A stretch of 64,000 nt of DNA from assembly GCA_963835855.1 (NCBI GenBank), contig CAWIHA010000031.1:27243-91242 (forward strand), given 5' to 3'. This document shows, in pieces, positions 24,886 to 34,004 of the stretch. The stretch comes from CAWIHA01 sp963835855. Lineage in GTDB: Bacteria > Acidobacteriota > Terriglobia > Bryobacterales > Bryobacteraceae. The position numbers were made by a program, and so were the translations under genes. Under the pieces are notes generated by a model that was given only the letters and a program-made list of their open reading frames with translations, searched no databases and was not told the origin of the DNA. The stretch's first letter is position 1. Each line of letters starts with the position of its first letter.

Positions 24886-26565
24886 ATGAATCTCCACAGT
24901 TATACCATCACTCAAGGGCGGGACCGCGCACCGGCGCGCGCCATGCTCAAAGGCATCGGTTTCACCGACGAGGACCTGAAAAAGCCCATCATCGGCGTCG
25001 CCAACACCTGGATCGAGACCATGCCCTGCAACTACAACCTGCGCGAGCTTGCCGTGAAGGTGAAGGAGGGCATTCGCGCGGCGGGCGGCACGCCGATGGA
25101 GTTCAACACCATCGCGATCAGCGACGGCGTCACCATGGGCACCGAAGGCATGAAGACGTCGCTCGTGAGCCGCGAGGTGATCGCCGATTCGATCGAGCTG
25201 GTCGCGCGCGGCCACATGTTCGACGGCATCGTCGCGCTGGTGGCGTGCGATAAGACGATCCCGGGTGCGGCCATGGCGCTGCTGCGTCTGAACGTGCCGG
25301 GCGTAGTGATCTACGGCGGCACCATCCTGCCGGGCCGCCACCACGGCCACGATATTACGATTCAGGATGTCTTCGAAGCGGTGGGCGCGAACGCCGCGGG
25401 CCGCATCTCCGACGGCGAGCTACTCGAAATCGAAAACTCGGCGTGTCCGGGCGCGGGCGCCTGCGGCGGACAGTACACGGCGAACACGATGGCGACCGTC
25501 ATGGAACTGATCGGACTTTCGCCGATGGGGAGCGCCGCGGTACCACAGGTGGACCCTTTGAAGGAGGACGTCTGCTTCCGGGCGGGGGCGGTCATTATGA
25601 ACGCCGTGCGGTGCGGCCTGAAGCCCCGCGACATCGTGACGCGCGAGGCGATCGAGAATGCCATCGCGGGCGTTGCGGCCAGCGGCGGCTCGACCAATGC
25701 GGTGCTGCATCTGCTCGCGATCTCGCGCGAAGCGGGCGTGCCCCTCGAGATCGACGATTTCGAGACCATCAGCAGCCGCACGCCTCTGTTTTCGGACTTG
25801 AAACCAGCGGGACGCTTCGTCGCTTACGACGTGCACAAGGCGGGCGGCATCTCGGTTCTGGCGAAGCGCCTCGCTGATGGCGGCTACGTGCACGGCTCGG
25901 CGATGACCGTCACCGGCCGCACCTTCGCGGAAGAGGCGGCGGAGGCCAAGGAGACGCCGGGGCAGGAAGTCATCCGGCCACTAGCGAATCCGATCAAGGC
26001 GAGCGGCGGCCTTGTCATCCTGAGAGGCTCGCTCGCGCCCGAGGGTGCGGTAATCAAGGTCACTGGGATGGACCGGAAGATCCATCGCGGGCCGGCGCGC
26101 GTTTTCGAATGTGAGGAAACGGCGATGGCCGCGGTCACACACGGCGCGATCAAGGCCGGCGACGTGGTGGTGATCCGCTACGAAGGCCCGCGCGGCGGCC
26201 CGGGAATGCGCGAGATGCTGGGCGTGACCAGCGCCATCGTCGGCGAGGGGCTCTCCGAGAGCGTCGCGCTCGTCACTGACGGCCGGTTCAGCGGGGCGAC
26301 TCACGGCTTCATGGTCGGCCACGTCGCGCCGGAAGCGGCGAACGGCGGGCCGATTGCCGCGCTGGAGGAAGGCGACACGATCACGCTCGATATCAACGCG
26401 CGACGCATCGATATCGAGATCCCCGCGCAGGAGTTGCGCGCGAGGCTCGCCCGCTGGAAGGCGCCGGAGCCACGCTACCGCACCGGTGTCTTCGCGAAGT
26501 ATTGCGCCCTGGTGTCATCAGCGTCGGAAGGCGCCGTGACTTCGATGGTGAAAAACCGGCAATAA
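24886..26565 (+). CDS. ilvD: Dihydroxy-acid dehydratase
   Basis: Converts 2,3-dihydroxy-isovalerate and its methyl analogue to the 2-keto acids in valine and isoleucine synthesis. The 559-residue protein carries the cluster cysteines Cys48 ('MPCNYN'), Cys121 ('ACDKTIPG') and Cys193 ('GACGGQYTANT'), and the C-terminal 'GRFSGATHGFMVGH'. Three cysteines in these places fit the [2Fe-2S] class of the IlvD/EDD family. The start at 24886 is preferred: GGGGG precedes it and the N-terminus 'MNLHSYTITQGRDRAPARA' aligns with the family, while the frame extends upstream without a good start. There are no other ilv genes in the window. Confidence 0.95.
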   Translation: MNLHSYTITQGRDRAPARAMLKGIGFTDEDLKKPIIGVANTWIETMPCNYNLRELAVKVKEGIRAAGGTPMEFNTIAISDGVTMGTEGMKTSLVSREVIADSIELVARGHMFDGIVALVACDKTIPGAAMALLRLNVPGVVIYGGTILPGRHHGHDITIQDVFEAVGANAAGRISDGELLEIENSACPGAGACGGQYTANTMATVMELIGLSPMGSAAVPQVDPLKEDVCFRAGAVIMNAVRCGLKPRDIVTREAIENAIAGVAASGGSTNAVLHLLAISREAGVPLEIDDFETISSRTPLFSDLKPAGRFVAYDVHKAGGISVLAKRLADGGYVHGSAMTVTGRTFAEEAAEAKETPGQEVIRPLANPIKASGGLVILRGSLAPEGAVIKVTGMDRKIHRGPARVFECEETAMAAVTHGAIKAGDVVVIRYEGPRGGPGMREMLGVTSAIVGEGLSESVALVTDGRFSGATHGFMVGHVAPEAANGGPIAALEEGDTITLDINARRIDIEIPAQELRARLARWKAPEPRYRTGVFAKYCALVSSASEGAVTSMVKNRQ

Positions 26566-26603
26566 ACGCCCAGGCTGACGGGCCACACTGCTCCAAAGCG
26601 CCG

Positions 26604-26936
26604 TTACTGGATGTGCGGTTCCAGCATTTTGAGGACTTCGGATCTCCCGACCGCGCCGACGCGCGAATCCACCACACGCCCGCCCTTGAACAGCAACAGC
26701 GTGGGAATGCCCCGGATGTTGTAACGCATCGCAGTGCCGCCATTATCGTCCACATCGATCTTTCCGACCTTCAACTTGCCTGCGTATTCGGTCGCGATCT
26801 GGTCCACAGTGGGAGCCATCATCTTGCAGGGACCGCACCACTCGGCCCAGAAATCGACCAGCACCGGAACGTCGGAGCTGAGAACTTCCTTATCGAAGGT
26901 TGCGTCCTGGAAAGTTAATACGCTCGCGCCCGCCAT
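26604..26936 (-). CDS. trxA: Thioredoxin
   Basis: A 110-residue thioredoxin with the active site 'WCGPCK' (Cys34 and Cys37), the cis-proline segment 'IRGIPTLLLFKGG' and normal length. It is a general cytoplasmic disulfide reductase. The ribosome site GAGAGGGAGAG precedes the ATG. It is convergent with ilvD and separated from glgA downstream by 53 bases. It could share a transcript with glgA but shows no functional link. Confidence 0.95.
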   Translation of the reverse strand: MAGASVLTFQDATFDKEVLSSDVPVLVDFWAEWCGPCKMMAPTVDQIATEYAGKLKVGKIDVDDNGGTAMRYNIRGIPTLLLFKGGRVVDSRVGAVGRSEVLKMLEPHIQ

Positions 26937-26989
26937 CCTCTACTCTCCCTCTCTAACATGTGAAAGATGCAAAAACAGTGTTGCAGGAT

Positions 26990-28432
26990 TCAACCGGCTC
27001 GCGAGGAAACGCAGTGTTCTGCCGCCAACCGCCGGTACAGGGCCGAATACTCTGCCGCCGAGGCGTTCCAGGAAAAATCCTTCCGCATGCCAGCCAGCAT
27101 CATGGCGGTCCATCTGGTCCGGTTTCCATAAGCAGCCAGCGCGTTCGAGACTGCTTCAAAGAGAGCCCCGCCGGAGTATTCCCGGAACTTGAAGCCCGTA
27201 TCCTCCTCAATCGTATCATCGAGGCCGCCCGTAGCGCGCACGATGGGCACGGTTCCATATCGCAGGCTGAAAATCTGGTTCAGGCCGCAGGGCTCGTACC
27301 GGCTAGGCATCAGGAACATGTCCGCGCCAGCCTCGATCTTGTGCGCCAGTGCATTGTCGTATGCGACTCGCACGCCGGCTTTTTCCGGATTCGCGCCGGC
27401 CAAGTCGCGGAAAAGCTGTTCGTATCGTGGCTCGCCGGTGCCGAGCGCAACCAGCGCGACATCTTCGGCCAGCAATTCGGACGAGACCTCTTCCAGGAGA
27501 TCGAAGCCCTTCTGTCCGGCGAAGCGGGATACAATGCCGATGAGCGGCCGCTCCAGGTTCTGCGGCAGGCCAAACTCGGCGAGCAAGTCCGCTTTGCAGG
27601 CCCGTTTGCCTTCCAGGTTCTCAGCCGAGTAGTGAGCGGCGATATGGGGGTCGGTGGCCGGGTCCCACTGCGTGTAATCGACGCCGTTCAAGATGCCGGT
27701 GAGCGCATCGCCGCGGGCGCGCAGCACATCGTCAAGTCCAGAGCCGAACTCCGGGGTCTGGATCTCACGCGCGTAGCTCTTGCTGACGGTCGTGATGGCA
27801 TCGCTCGCCAGGATGCCGCCCTTGAGCAGGCTCACTTGCCCGAAAAAGCCCAGCTCATCGGGCGTCGCGAGGCCAGGGTCGAGGCCGATCTCCGGAAGGA
27901 TGTCTTTCGGGAAAACGCCCTGGTAGCCCAGGTTGTGGATCGTCAGGATTGTCTTGAGCCCGAGGAAGGTGGGGTCGCGCGCAAACAGGTCGCGGATGTA
28001 AACCGGCACGAGCGCAGCCTGCCAATCGTGGCAGTGGATGATCTGCGGGCGGAACGTGTGGCGCACCAGTGTGAGCGCGACGCGTGAGAAGACGGCGAAC
28101 CGCATATGGTTGTCGGCGTAGTCCCCGGAGGCGTCGCCGTAAAGACCGTCGCGGTCAAACAGCGGAGGGCAATCGACGAAGTAATAGGGCACGTTGCGTT
28201 CGATCCCGCAGTACACACGCGACGTGTAACAGTTCGGGCCGAACCAGACGCGCAGGTCGTCGTAAACCAGCGGCAACCCGTGTACACTCATGCCCCAGTA
28301 ACGTGGCATCACGATAGCCACATCCTCGCCGTGTGCGCGCAGCGTCGGCGACAGGGTGCCAACGACATCTGCAAGACCGCCCGTTTTTGCGTATGGGGTG
28401 GCCTCGGATGCGACCATAAGAACCTTAGTCAT
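26990..28432 (-). CDS. glgA: Glycogen synthase (ADP-glucose type)
   Basis: A 480-residue GT5 glucosyltransferase that extends alpha-1,4-glucan from ADP-glucose. The N-terminal 'KTGGLADV' (about 16-23) is the ADP-glucose site. The C-terminal domain has 'GIVSRFAGQKG' and 'MPSRYEPCGLNQ' followed by 'GTVPIVRATGGL', all GlgA marks. The ATG at 28432 with AAGGTG seven bases upstream is chosen over an in-frame GTG two codons earlier. No other glg genes are adjacent, though a GH57 enzyme lies at 42-44 kb. Confidence 0.95.
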   Translation of the reverse strand: MTKVLMVASEATPYAKTGGLADVVGTLSPTLRAHGEDVAIVMPRYWGMSVHGLPLVYDDLRVWFGPNCYTSRVYCGIERNVPYYFVDCPPLFDRDGLYGDASGDYADNHMRFAVFSRVALTLVRHTFRPQIIHCHDWQAALVPVYIRDLFARDPTFLGLKTILTIHNLGYQGVFPKDILPEIGLDPGLATPDELGFFGQVSLLKGGILASDAITTVSKSYAREIQTPEFGSGLDDVLRARGDALTGILNGVDYTQWDPATDPHIAAHYSAENLEGKRACKADLLAEFGLPQNLERPLIGIVSRFAGQKGFDLLEEVSSELLAEDVALVALGTGEPRYEQLFRDLAGANPEKAGVRVAYDNALAHKIEAGADMFLMPSRYEPCGLNQIFSLRYGTVPIVRATGGLDDTIEEDTGFKFREYSGGALFEAVSNALAAYGNRTRWTAMMLAGMRKDFSWNASAAEYSALYRRLAAEHCVSSRAG

Positions 28433-28765
28433 AAGCACTCACCTTGCCGCGCCCTGCGACGCCATCCGACGGCAGGCCACCGCCGGCGATGGGGTCGCTC
28501 ATCTTTGAGACTGGGAAACGATTACGTGCCGCTTCCCGGAAAGCGCAACTCGGCTCGCAGGTAAATTCCATATTAGCCGGTTGTTTGCCGAGACGCTGCG
28601 GTGAGGTCATACTGACGCATGCAGCGTGGGATGTGGGTGACAGATCACCCGCGAGACTCCATCACTTTGCGGCCGCCGGCGGCGGTCCACGATCCACAAC
28701 CTCTTTGCGCTAAACTGGCAAAAAGACGCGGAGTTTCGGACGCGCGTCCGGCAAGGCAGGTCTTT
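28433..28765. other. 333-base gap between glgA and the TPR gene
   Basis: Divergent regulatory region. It contains a hairpin-like repeat GGGTGA-CAGA-TCACCC at 28635-28650 and no convincing ORF. No known riboswitch was recognised. Confidence 0.4.
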
Positions 28766-30259
28766 TTGATTCGTAACGTCCTGGCAGTCCTCCTTCTCAC
28801 AAGCTGTCTCGGTTTTCGGGCGCGCGCCGCGGTGGAGGAGCAGCTCGACACCAGCCGGTCGCTCTTTGCGGTTATGGCCGCGATCAACGCCGCCGGTTAC
28901 GATGCCGATCTTCAATCCCCCGCGAATTCGCCGGTGCGGCAAATGGTCCGGCAGCAGATCGATGCTAAGCATCCCGCCAGCCTCGCTGAGCTCCAGGCCT
29001 TTTTCGCCGCGCACAAGCAAAAAGACCCGACCGCCGAGCTGAGCCAGTACGTCTCTCTCGCGCTCTGCCTCGGCGATCCGCCGGATTTCGCATTCCGCTA
29101 CAAGGAGAGCGAGCTGCCGCCGGATGTCGTTCCGCTCGAGGGGTTCCAAACCATACTGCTCAAATTTTCGAGCGAGGCCGGTCTGGAAGAGCTCTGGCGG
29201 AAAGTACAGCCCGCGTTTGAGGAGACGATTGCGCGTTACCACGGGCCGGCGAGCGAGGCGCTCCGTCAAGTGAATGGCTATGTGCGGAATGCAGGCAGCG
29301 GCGGACCGCTGGGCACGCGCTTCCGTATTTATATCGACCTGCTCGGCGCGCCGAACCAGATCCAGATCCGCAGTTACAAGAGCGACTACTTTATTGTCGT
29401 CACCCCATCGGCCGAGCCGCAGGGCGATGATATCCGCCATGCCTACCTGCACTATCTGCTCGATGCGTTGCCGATCCGCTATTCCCTCGAGTTGAACGAG
29501 AAGAAAACCCTGCTCGACTACGCACGGGGCGCGCCGCTCCTCGAACCGTACTACAAATCGGATTTCCTGCTGCTGGCGGATGAGTGCCTCATCAAGGCCG
29601 TCGAAAGCCGGCTGGCGCCCGCATCCACGCGACAGGCTATCGTCGAGCAGGCCTTGCGGGAAGGCTACATCCTTACGCCCGCGTTAGCGGACCTGCTGCC
29701 GGCCTATGAGAAGCAGCAGCAATCGCTGCTCTTCTATTATCCGCAGTTGGTAAACGCGATCAATGTGGGCCGCGAAGAGCGGCGCCTCGCGAAGGTGGAG
29801 TTTGCCTCCGAGCGCCCCGTGCGCAAAGCCAGGGTCGTGCCGGCCGAGCGGAAGATCGAACCGCAGGGAGCCTATAGGACGCTCGAACAGGCGGAGGAAA
29901 GCTATCGCCAGCGCGATTTAGACAAGGCGGAATCCGGCTATCTTCGCGTGTTGAAGGAGACGGAGGATAAGCCGCTGCACGCCAAGGCGTATTACGGCCT
30001 CGCACGCATTGCCGCGCTCCGAAAAGATCCCGGGCTTTCAGAGAGCCTCTTTCACAAGGTGCTCGAGTCCTCTCCCGATGCGGAGGTGAAGGCCTGGGCA
30101 TACGTGTATCTCGGCCGGCTCGCCGATGCCGCGGACCAGCGCGACGAAGCCAAGCGGCACTATCAGGCGGCGCTTCAAGTAACGGGCGCGTCCGATGGTG
30201 CACACCAGGCAGCCGAGAAGGGCCTGCAACAGAGCTTCGGGAGGGACCAGCAACATTAG
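28766..30259 (+). CDS. Exported TPR-containing protein of unknown function
   Basis: About 497 residues. A signal peptide at the start ('RNVLAVLLLTSCLGFRARA') leads into a conserved, mostly helical domain of unknown type (about 30-330) and C-terminal tetratricopeptide repeats (about 390-490; 'AYRTLEQAEESYRQRDLDKA', 'AKAYYGLARIAALR', 'AWAYVYLGRLADA'). The start is not an ATG. The frame is open from 28619, but a TTG at 28766 preceded by AAGGCAGG places the signal peptide correctly. It probably serves as an envelope scaffold. The following gene encodes another exported TPR-type protein, so the two may act together. Confidence 0.72.
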   Translation: MIRNVLAVLLLTSCLGFRARAAVEEQLDTSRSLFAVMAAINAAGYDADLQSPANSPVRQMVRQQIDAKHPASLAELQAFFAAHKQKDPTAELSQYVSLALCLGDPPDFAFRYKESELPPDVVPLEGFQTILLKFSSEAGLEELWRKVQPAFEETIARYHGPASEALRQVNGYVRNAGSGGPLGTRFRIYIDLLGAPNQIQIRSYKSDYFIVVTPSAEPQGDDIRHAYLHYLLDALPIRYSLELNEKKTLLDYARGAPLLEPYYKSDFLLLADECLIKAVESRLAPASTRQAIVEQALREGYILTPALADLLPAYEKQQQSLLFYYPQLVNAINVGREERRLAKVEFASERPVRKARVVPAERKIEPQGAYRTLEQAEESYRQRDLDKAESGYLRVLKETEDKPLHAKAYYGLARIAALRKDPGLSESLFHKVLESSPDAEVKAWAYVYLGRLADAADQRDEAKRHYQAALQVTGASDGAHQAAEKGLQQSFGRDQQH

Positions 30260-30271
30260 ACCGGGGAAAGA

Positions 30272-30277
30272 TACAAT
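30272..30277 (+). promoter_or_regulatory. Probable -10 box TACAAT
   Basis: TACAAT lies 32 bases upstream of the preferred ATG at 30309, in the short gap after the previous TPR gene. No clear -35 is visible. Confidence 0.35.
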
Positions 30278-30308
30278 CGGCAACATATCCATGAAGAGGA
30301 GTTATGTG

Positions 30309-31193
30309 ATGAAGAACCGATTCTTGATCAGCGCAGTCCTGGCACTATTACCCGTTGGTGCGTGTTTCAGCGCGCAGACCGCGGTTCAGCCGGCCGGGGA
30401 AACGCCGACTGTAGCCCAGCCAAAAGTGAAATCGCAGTCCGAGGCCAAAGCGCTTCAGGCAATGCTGCAGTTGCCGGACCCGGACGCCCGGATCAAGGCT
30501 GCGGACGAGTTTCTGACGAAGTACGCCGACTCGGAGTTTAAGGGGTTCGTGTTAACGCTGGCGACACAGGCCTATCAGCAGAAGGGCGATTTCACAGACA
30601 TGGTCATTTATGGCGAGCGGGCGCTCGAAGCCGACCCGAAGAACTACATGGTCAGGGTCTGGCTGGCCAACGGCATCGCGCAGAGGACGCGTGAGTTCGA
30701 CCTCGACAAGGATGAGAAGCTGCGCAAGGTGGAGAAGTACGCCCACGAAGCGATTGACATCTTGAAAACGGCTCCGAAGCCAAGGCCGGACCTGCCCGAC
30801 GCACAATGGAACCAGATCAAGGCGGACTTCACCGCGGAGGCACACGACGCGCTCGCGCTGGTGGCGATGGTCCGGAAGAATTACGATGGCGCCATCAGCG
30901 AGTTCAAAACCGCCGTTTCGTTGAGCCCCAGTCCCGATCCCGCTCGCGACATCCGCCTCGCCGAAGCCTACACCCTGACCGGCAAGCCGGATGAAGCCAT
31001 TGCGCTGTTAGACAAGCTGATGGCCACGCCGGACCTGGATCCCTCCGTCAAGCAGGCCGCGCAGGCCGAACGGGTGCGCGCCATTCAGGTCAAGCAAAAG
31101 GCCGGTGGCGTGCCGCTTGCGAATGCGGGTGCTGCGGCTACGGCGCCCGCCGCTGCGCCGGCTCCGCTTGCCACCGGCACCAAGAAGCCCTAA
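30309..31193 (+). CDS. Exported TPR-type protein
   Basis: A 294-residue protein with a signal peptide ('FLISAVLALLPVGACFSAQ') and helix-turn-helix repeats of TPR type (about 70-230), including 'ATQAYQQKGDFTDMVIYGERALEADP' (cited in part) and 'MVRKNYDGAISEFKTAVSL'. An Ala/Pro-rich C-terminal tail follows. The ATG at 30309 is chosen because GAGGAG lies seven bases upstream; another ATG at 30291 is six codons earlier. It likely acts in the periplasm as an adaptor. rnc follows after 11 bases. Confidence 0.8.
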   Translation: MKNRFLISAVLALLPVGACFSAQTAVQPAGETPTVAQPKVKSQSEAKALQAMLQLPDPDARIKAADEFLTKYADSEFKGFVLTLATQAYQQKGDFTDMVIYGERALEADPKNYMVRVWLANGIAQRTREFDLDKDEKLRKVEKYAHEAIDILKTAPKPRPDLPDAQWNQIKADFTAEAHDALALVAMVRKNYDGAISEFKTAVSLSPSPDPARDIRLAEAYTLTGKPDEAIALLDKLMATPDLDPSVKQAAQAERVRAIQVKQKAGGVPLANAGAAATAPAAAPAPLATGTKKP

Positions 31194-31204
31194 GCTGTTT
31201 CCCG

Positions 31205-31912
31205 ATGCGCACGGATCTGGAGGCACTGGAGAAGGCTATTGATTACGCCTTCCGCAACCGGGTTTTTTTGGTCCGCGCGCTCACCCACACCTCTCACGCC
31301 TACGAACAAAGCCCGCAGTTGCTCGGGGACAACGAACAGCTCGAGTTCCTCGGCGATTCCATCCTGGGATTCCTCATCAGTGAGTACCTGACACAAAGAT
31401 ACCCGGACTACCGCGAAGGCAGGCTTTCCATCCTGAAGAATTACCTGGTCAGCGCGTCACATTTGTACGGAGTCGCGCAGAAGCTCGAGCTCGGCGGGTA
31501 CCTTCTGCTCGGCCGCGGCGAAGAATTGAGCGGCGGACGTGTAAAGAGAGGCCTGCTCGCGGACGCGATCGAGGCGCTCATCGCCGCGATTTACCTGGAC
31601 GGCGGCATCGAGGAAGCGCGCCGGTTCGTCGTCGATCATATCCTCGGGCCCACGCCGGAAGTCGAAGAAGCCGCCGCAGCGCCATTCACGAATTTCAAGG
31701 GCGCGTTGCAAGAGGCGGCGCGCACGCTGAACCTGCCATCGCCCCGTTATACCGTCGTCTCGGAGGACGGCCCGGCTCACGCGCGCAAATTCACCGTCGA
31801 GGTGCGGCTCGGCAATGATCTGGTGGCCCAGGCCGAAGGCGAGTCGAAGAAGAGCGCTGGGCAAAAAGCCGCACAAGCGGTCCTCAAGCGTCTCCTGGAG
31901 CGGGCGCAGTAA
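31205..31912 (+). CDS. rnc: Ribonuclease III
   Basis: A 235-residue double-strand-specific RNase for rRNA and mRNA processing. The catalytic domain (about 1-150) has the signature 'NEQLEFLGDSILG' with metal ligands near Glu47 and Asp51, and the second acidic pair in 'ADAIEALIAAIYLDGG'. The C-terminal dsRNA-binding domain (about 160-233) ends with 'AEGESKKSAGQKAAQAVL'. It is convergent with motB, with only 6 bases between the stops. Confidence 0.95.
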   Translation: MRTDLEALEKAIDYAFRNRVFLVRALTHTSHAYEQSPQLLGDNEQLEFLGDSILGFLISEYLTQRYPDYREGRLSILKNYLVSASHLYGVAQKLELGGYLLLGRGEELSGGRVKRGLLADAIEALIAAIYLDGGIEEARRFVVDHILGPTPEVEEAAAAPFTNFKGALQEAARTLNLPSPRYTVVSEDGPAHARKFTVEVRLGNDLVAQAEGESKKSAGQKAAQAVLKRLLERAQ

Positions 31913-31918
31913 TCCGCG

Positions 31919-32734
31919 TTAGTGCACCACGGGCGGGCTGCTGCTGGGCTCGGTTTCGTAGCCCACCCTGTTAAGGATGACGAGGTCGACACGGCGGTTC
32001 CGCGTGCGTCCTTCTTCGGTATCGTTGGACTCCTCTGGCATCGTATCGGCGTAGCCGGCTACAGCTAACCGGCGGTCGGAGACGTTGAAGTGGGTTGTCA
32101 GCAGCTCCAGCATTGAAAGACCGCGAGCGGTCGAGAGTTGCCAGTTGCTCCGGAACCGCGAGTTGTGGATGGGGACAGAATCCGTGTGGCCTTCCAGCCG
32201 CACAGGGTTCGGCAGCTTGATGACAACGTCCGCGATCTTCCCAATTGTCGGGTAGGTGTCCAGAGCGATCGTGTCCTCGCCGGAGGGGAAGAACGCGGCT
32301 TCCGTAAGGCTGACCACCAGCCCGCGCTGCGTTAAGCGCAGTTGCAGCTTACCGGCTTTAACTTCCTGCTTCAGTTCCTTGGAGAGGTATAGCAAAGAGG
32401 GCAGCAGTTCCGGGAAGGCTTGGGGCGGGAACTGCGCTGCCACCCGTGGGGGCGTAGGGTGGGGCCGGACGCCGCCCGGGCCATTGTGCATTGCATTGCC
32501 CTTGCCCAGGTCGTCGATGGTGCCGCCCAGCAGGACGGAGGCGAGGGCCTTCATGTGCCCTTCTTCCAGCGCTTTTTTCACCGATTCGGAAACCGCCTTC
32601 GCCTTGACTTTATCGGTCTGTGAGGCCGCGAACATCACGACGAAGAAAGCAAACATCAGCGTGATGAAGTCGGCATAGGAGACCAGCCAGCGCTCATGGC
32701 TCTCATGCGAAGCTTCCGGTTTGCGATTGCTCAT
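31919..32734 (-). CDS. motB: Flagellar stator protein MotB
   Basis: A 271-residue stator subunit. A single N-terminal membrane helix (about 17-38, 'SYADFITLMFAFFVVMFA') holds the proton-carrying Asp22. A plug/linker (about 40-120) follows, then an OmpA-type peptidoglycan-binding domain (about 130-255) with 'LEGHTDSVPI' and 'NRRVDLVI'. With MotA it forms the ion channel that drives the flagellar motor and ties it to the wall. Its start overlaps the motA stop by four bases. Confidence 0.93.
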   Translation of the reverse strand: MSNRKPEASHESHERWLVSYADFITLMFAFFVVMFAASQTDKVKAKAVSESVKKALEEGHMKALASVLLGGTIDDLGKGNAMHNGPGGVRPHPTPPRVAAQFPPQAFPELLPSLLYLSKELKQEVKAGKLQLRLTQRGLVVSLTEAAFFPSGEDTIALDTYPTIGKIADVVIKLPNPVRLEGHTDSVPIHNSRFRSNWQLSTARGLSMLELLTTHFNVSDRRLAVAGYADTMPEESNDTEEGRTRNRRVDLVILNRVGYETEPSSSPPVVH

Positions 32735-33669
32735 GCTTTTGCCGGCGAGGCCGCGGCAGGTGCAGCCGCCGGGCCTTCGCTTTTCACATCCTTCTTGGCG
32801 TCCTTCTTCACGTCCTGCTTGGCGTCCTTCTTGGCATCCTGCTTCGGCTTGGGCTTGCCGGCATCCGGGGGCAGGTAGGCCTCGAGCTTGGTGCGAATCA
32901 GCTTCGGGTTCAGGCCTTCAACAATCCCCGCCACTCCTTCGAGCATCAGCTCTCTCATCTCGATGGCTGCGTGCGCGCGCGCCCTGATCTTGTTGCCGGC
33001 GGGGAGGAAAAGAATGTTCGCTGAACCCACGCCGTAAATCGTCGCGACAAATGCGACGGCGATTCCGCGGCCGACTTCGTCGATGTTAGACAGGTTTTTC
33101 ATGACTTGAATAAGCCCGAGCACGGCACCAATGATGCCGATGGTTGGCGAATATCCGCCGGCGGATTCGAACACCTTCGCTTCGGACGCGGCGCGGTGTT
33201 CCTCCACCGCGATTTCAAGCTCCATCATCTTTCGGATCTCTTGCAAATCCGTGCCGTCGACCGCGAGGTTCAGCGCCTTGCGCAGGAAACGGTCCTGGAT
33301 TGCCTCGGCGTCCTGTTCGAGCGCGACGATGCCATTCTTGCGCGCCTTCGTTGCGTAGCCAATGATTTCCTCGATGATCGCTTGTGGCGTCTGCTCCTTC
33401 TCAACCAAGATGGACATCAAGGCGGACACAGATCGGCGCGCCACGCCAAGCGGCATGGTCACCAACACCGCGCCAATCGTGCCGCCGAAGACGATGAGCG
33501 CGGCCGTGGGCTGGAGTATTTCGCGAATCTTGCCGCCTTCGAGGATCATTCCCAGGAGAATGCCGCCGATGGCAATGGTCAGGCCCGCCAGCGTGGCTAG
33601 ATCCGGCTTGCCGCGGCTCGCTTTTTCCTGGGCCGGCGCGGGTTTGTCTGTTTTCGGTTTTTGCACCAT
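32731..33669 (-). CDS. motA: Flagellar stator protein MotA
   Basis: A 312-residue stator subunit with four membrane helices (about 26-45, 52-72, 168-188, 200-220). The conserved 'GGYSPTIGIIGAVLGLI' includes the proline at the channel mouth, and the cytoplasmic loop has the charged residues that contact the motor switch. The C-terminal 50 residues are an added low-complexity tail of Lys, Asp, Pro and Ala, with repeated 'DAKKD'-like units (about 275-297). Usual MotA proteins of this branch end near 260. The gene follows flbD by 15 bases and overlaps motB, giving the operon flbD-motA-motB. Confidence 0.92.
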   Translation of the reverse strand: MVQKPKTDKPAPAQEKASRGKPDLATLAGLTIAIGGILLGMILEGGKIREILQPTAALIVFGGTIGAVLVTMPLGVARRSVSALMSILVEKEQTPQAIIEEIIGYATKARKNGIVALEQDAEAIQDRFLRKALNLAVDGTDLQEIRKMMELEIAVEEHRAASEAKVFESAGGYSPTIGIIGAVLGLIQVMKNLSNIDEVGRGIAVAFVATIYGVGSANILFLPAGNKIRARAHAAIEMRELMLEGVAGIVEGLNPKLIRTKLEAYLPPDAGKPKPKQDAKKDAKQDVKKDAKKDVKSEGPAAAPAAASPAKA

Positions 33670-33684
33670 ACGGGTATCCCGAAA

Positions 33685-33930
33685 TCAGCTCTGACTGCCG
33701 CCGGGCAGTGCCTCCTCCGGGCTCCGCGCAGTTGCGGATTGCAAGAGCCGGCCGCAAATGGCCCGGCGAAATTCGATCACGCGGTTCAGAATCTCGTCGG
33801 CGGATTCCAGAACCATGAATTGATGGCCGTTCGTCAGGGTAATGACGGTGTCGGGCGTTACCTCCACGTGCTCGATCAGGTCTGGATTCAGCATAAATGG
33901 GCCGTGTTTCAACCGAGTCAGCCTGATCAT
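33685..33930 (-). CDS. flbD: Flagellar protein FlbD/SwrD family
   Basis: An 81-residue small flagellar protein. The N-terminus 'MIRLTRLKHGPFMLNPDLIEHVE' (cited in part) with 'TVITLTNGHQFMVLES' is the FlbD/SwrD pattern; in Bacillus SwrD raises stator power. A variable C-terminal tail of about 20 residues follows. The ATG at 33930 has AAGG eight bases upstream, and the in-frame GTG at 33948 is less likely. It leads the stator operon and has a FliA-type promoter 24 bases before the start. Confidence 0.85.
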   Translation of the reverse strand: MIRLTRLKHGPFMLNPDLIEHVEVTPDTVITLTNGHQFMVLESADEILNRVIEFRRAICGRLLQSATARSPEEALPGGSQS

Positions 33931-33953
33931 GATTGCAGCCTTCCCCACTGCGC

Positions 33954-33980
33954 TTATCGGCGTTGCGGAGCGAATCTTGA
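33954..33980 (-). promoter_or_regulatory. FliA (sigma-28)-like promoter of flbD-motA-motB
   Basis: On the minus strand the sequence reads TCAA, a 15-base spacer, then GCCGATAA, ending 24 bases before the flbD ATG. The FliA consensus is TAAA-N15-GCCGATAA, so the -10 box is perfect and the -35 core matches three of four. This agrees with motor genes being late flagellar genes. Confidence 0.7.
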
Positions 33981-34004
33981 AACGCTGGCGCGCCCTCCGC
34001 GAGT

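Noticed and set aside
28607..29452. 281-codon minus-strand ORF over the TPR gene
   Set aside because: No signal peptide or motif, while the plus-strand frame has a signal peptide and repeats.
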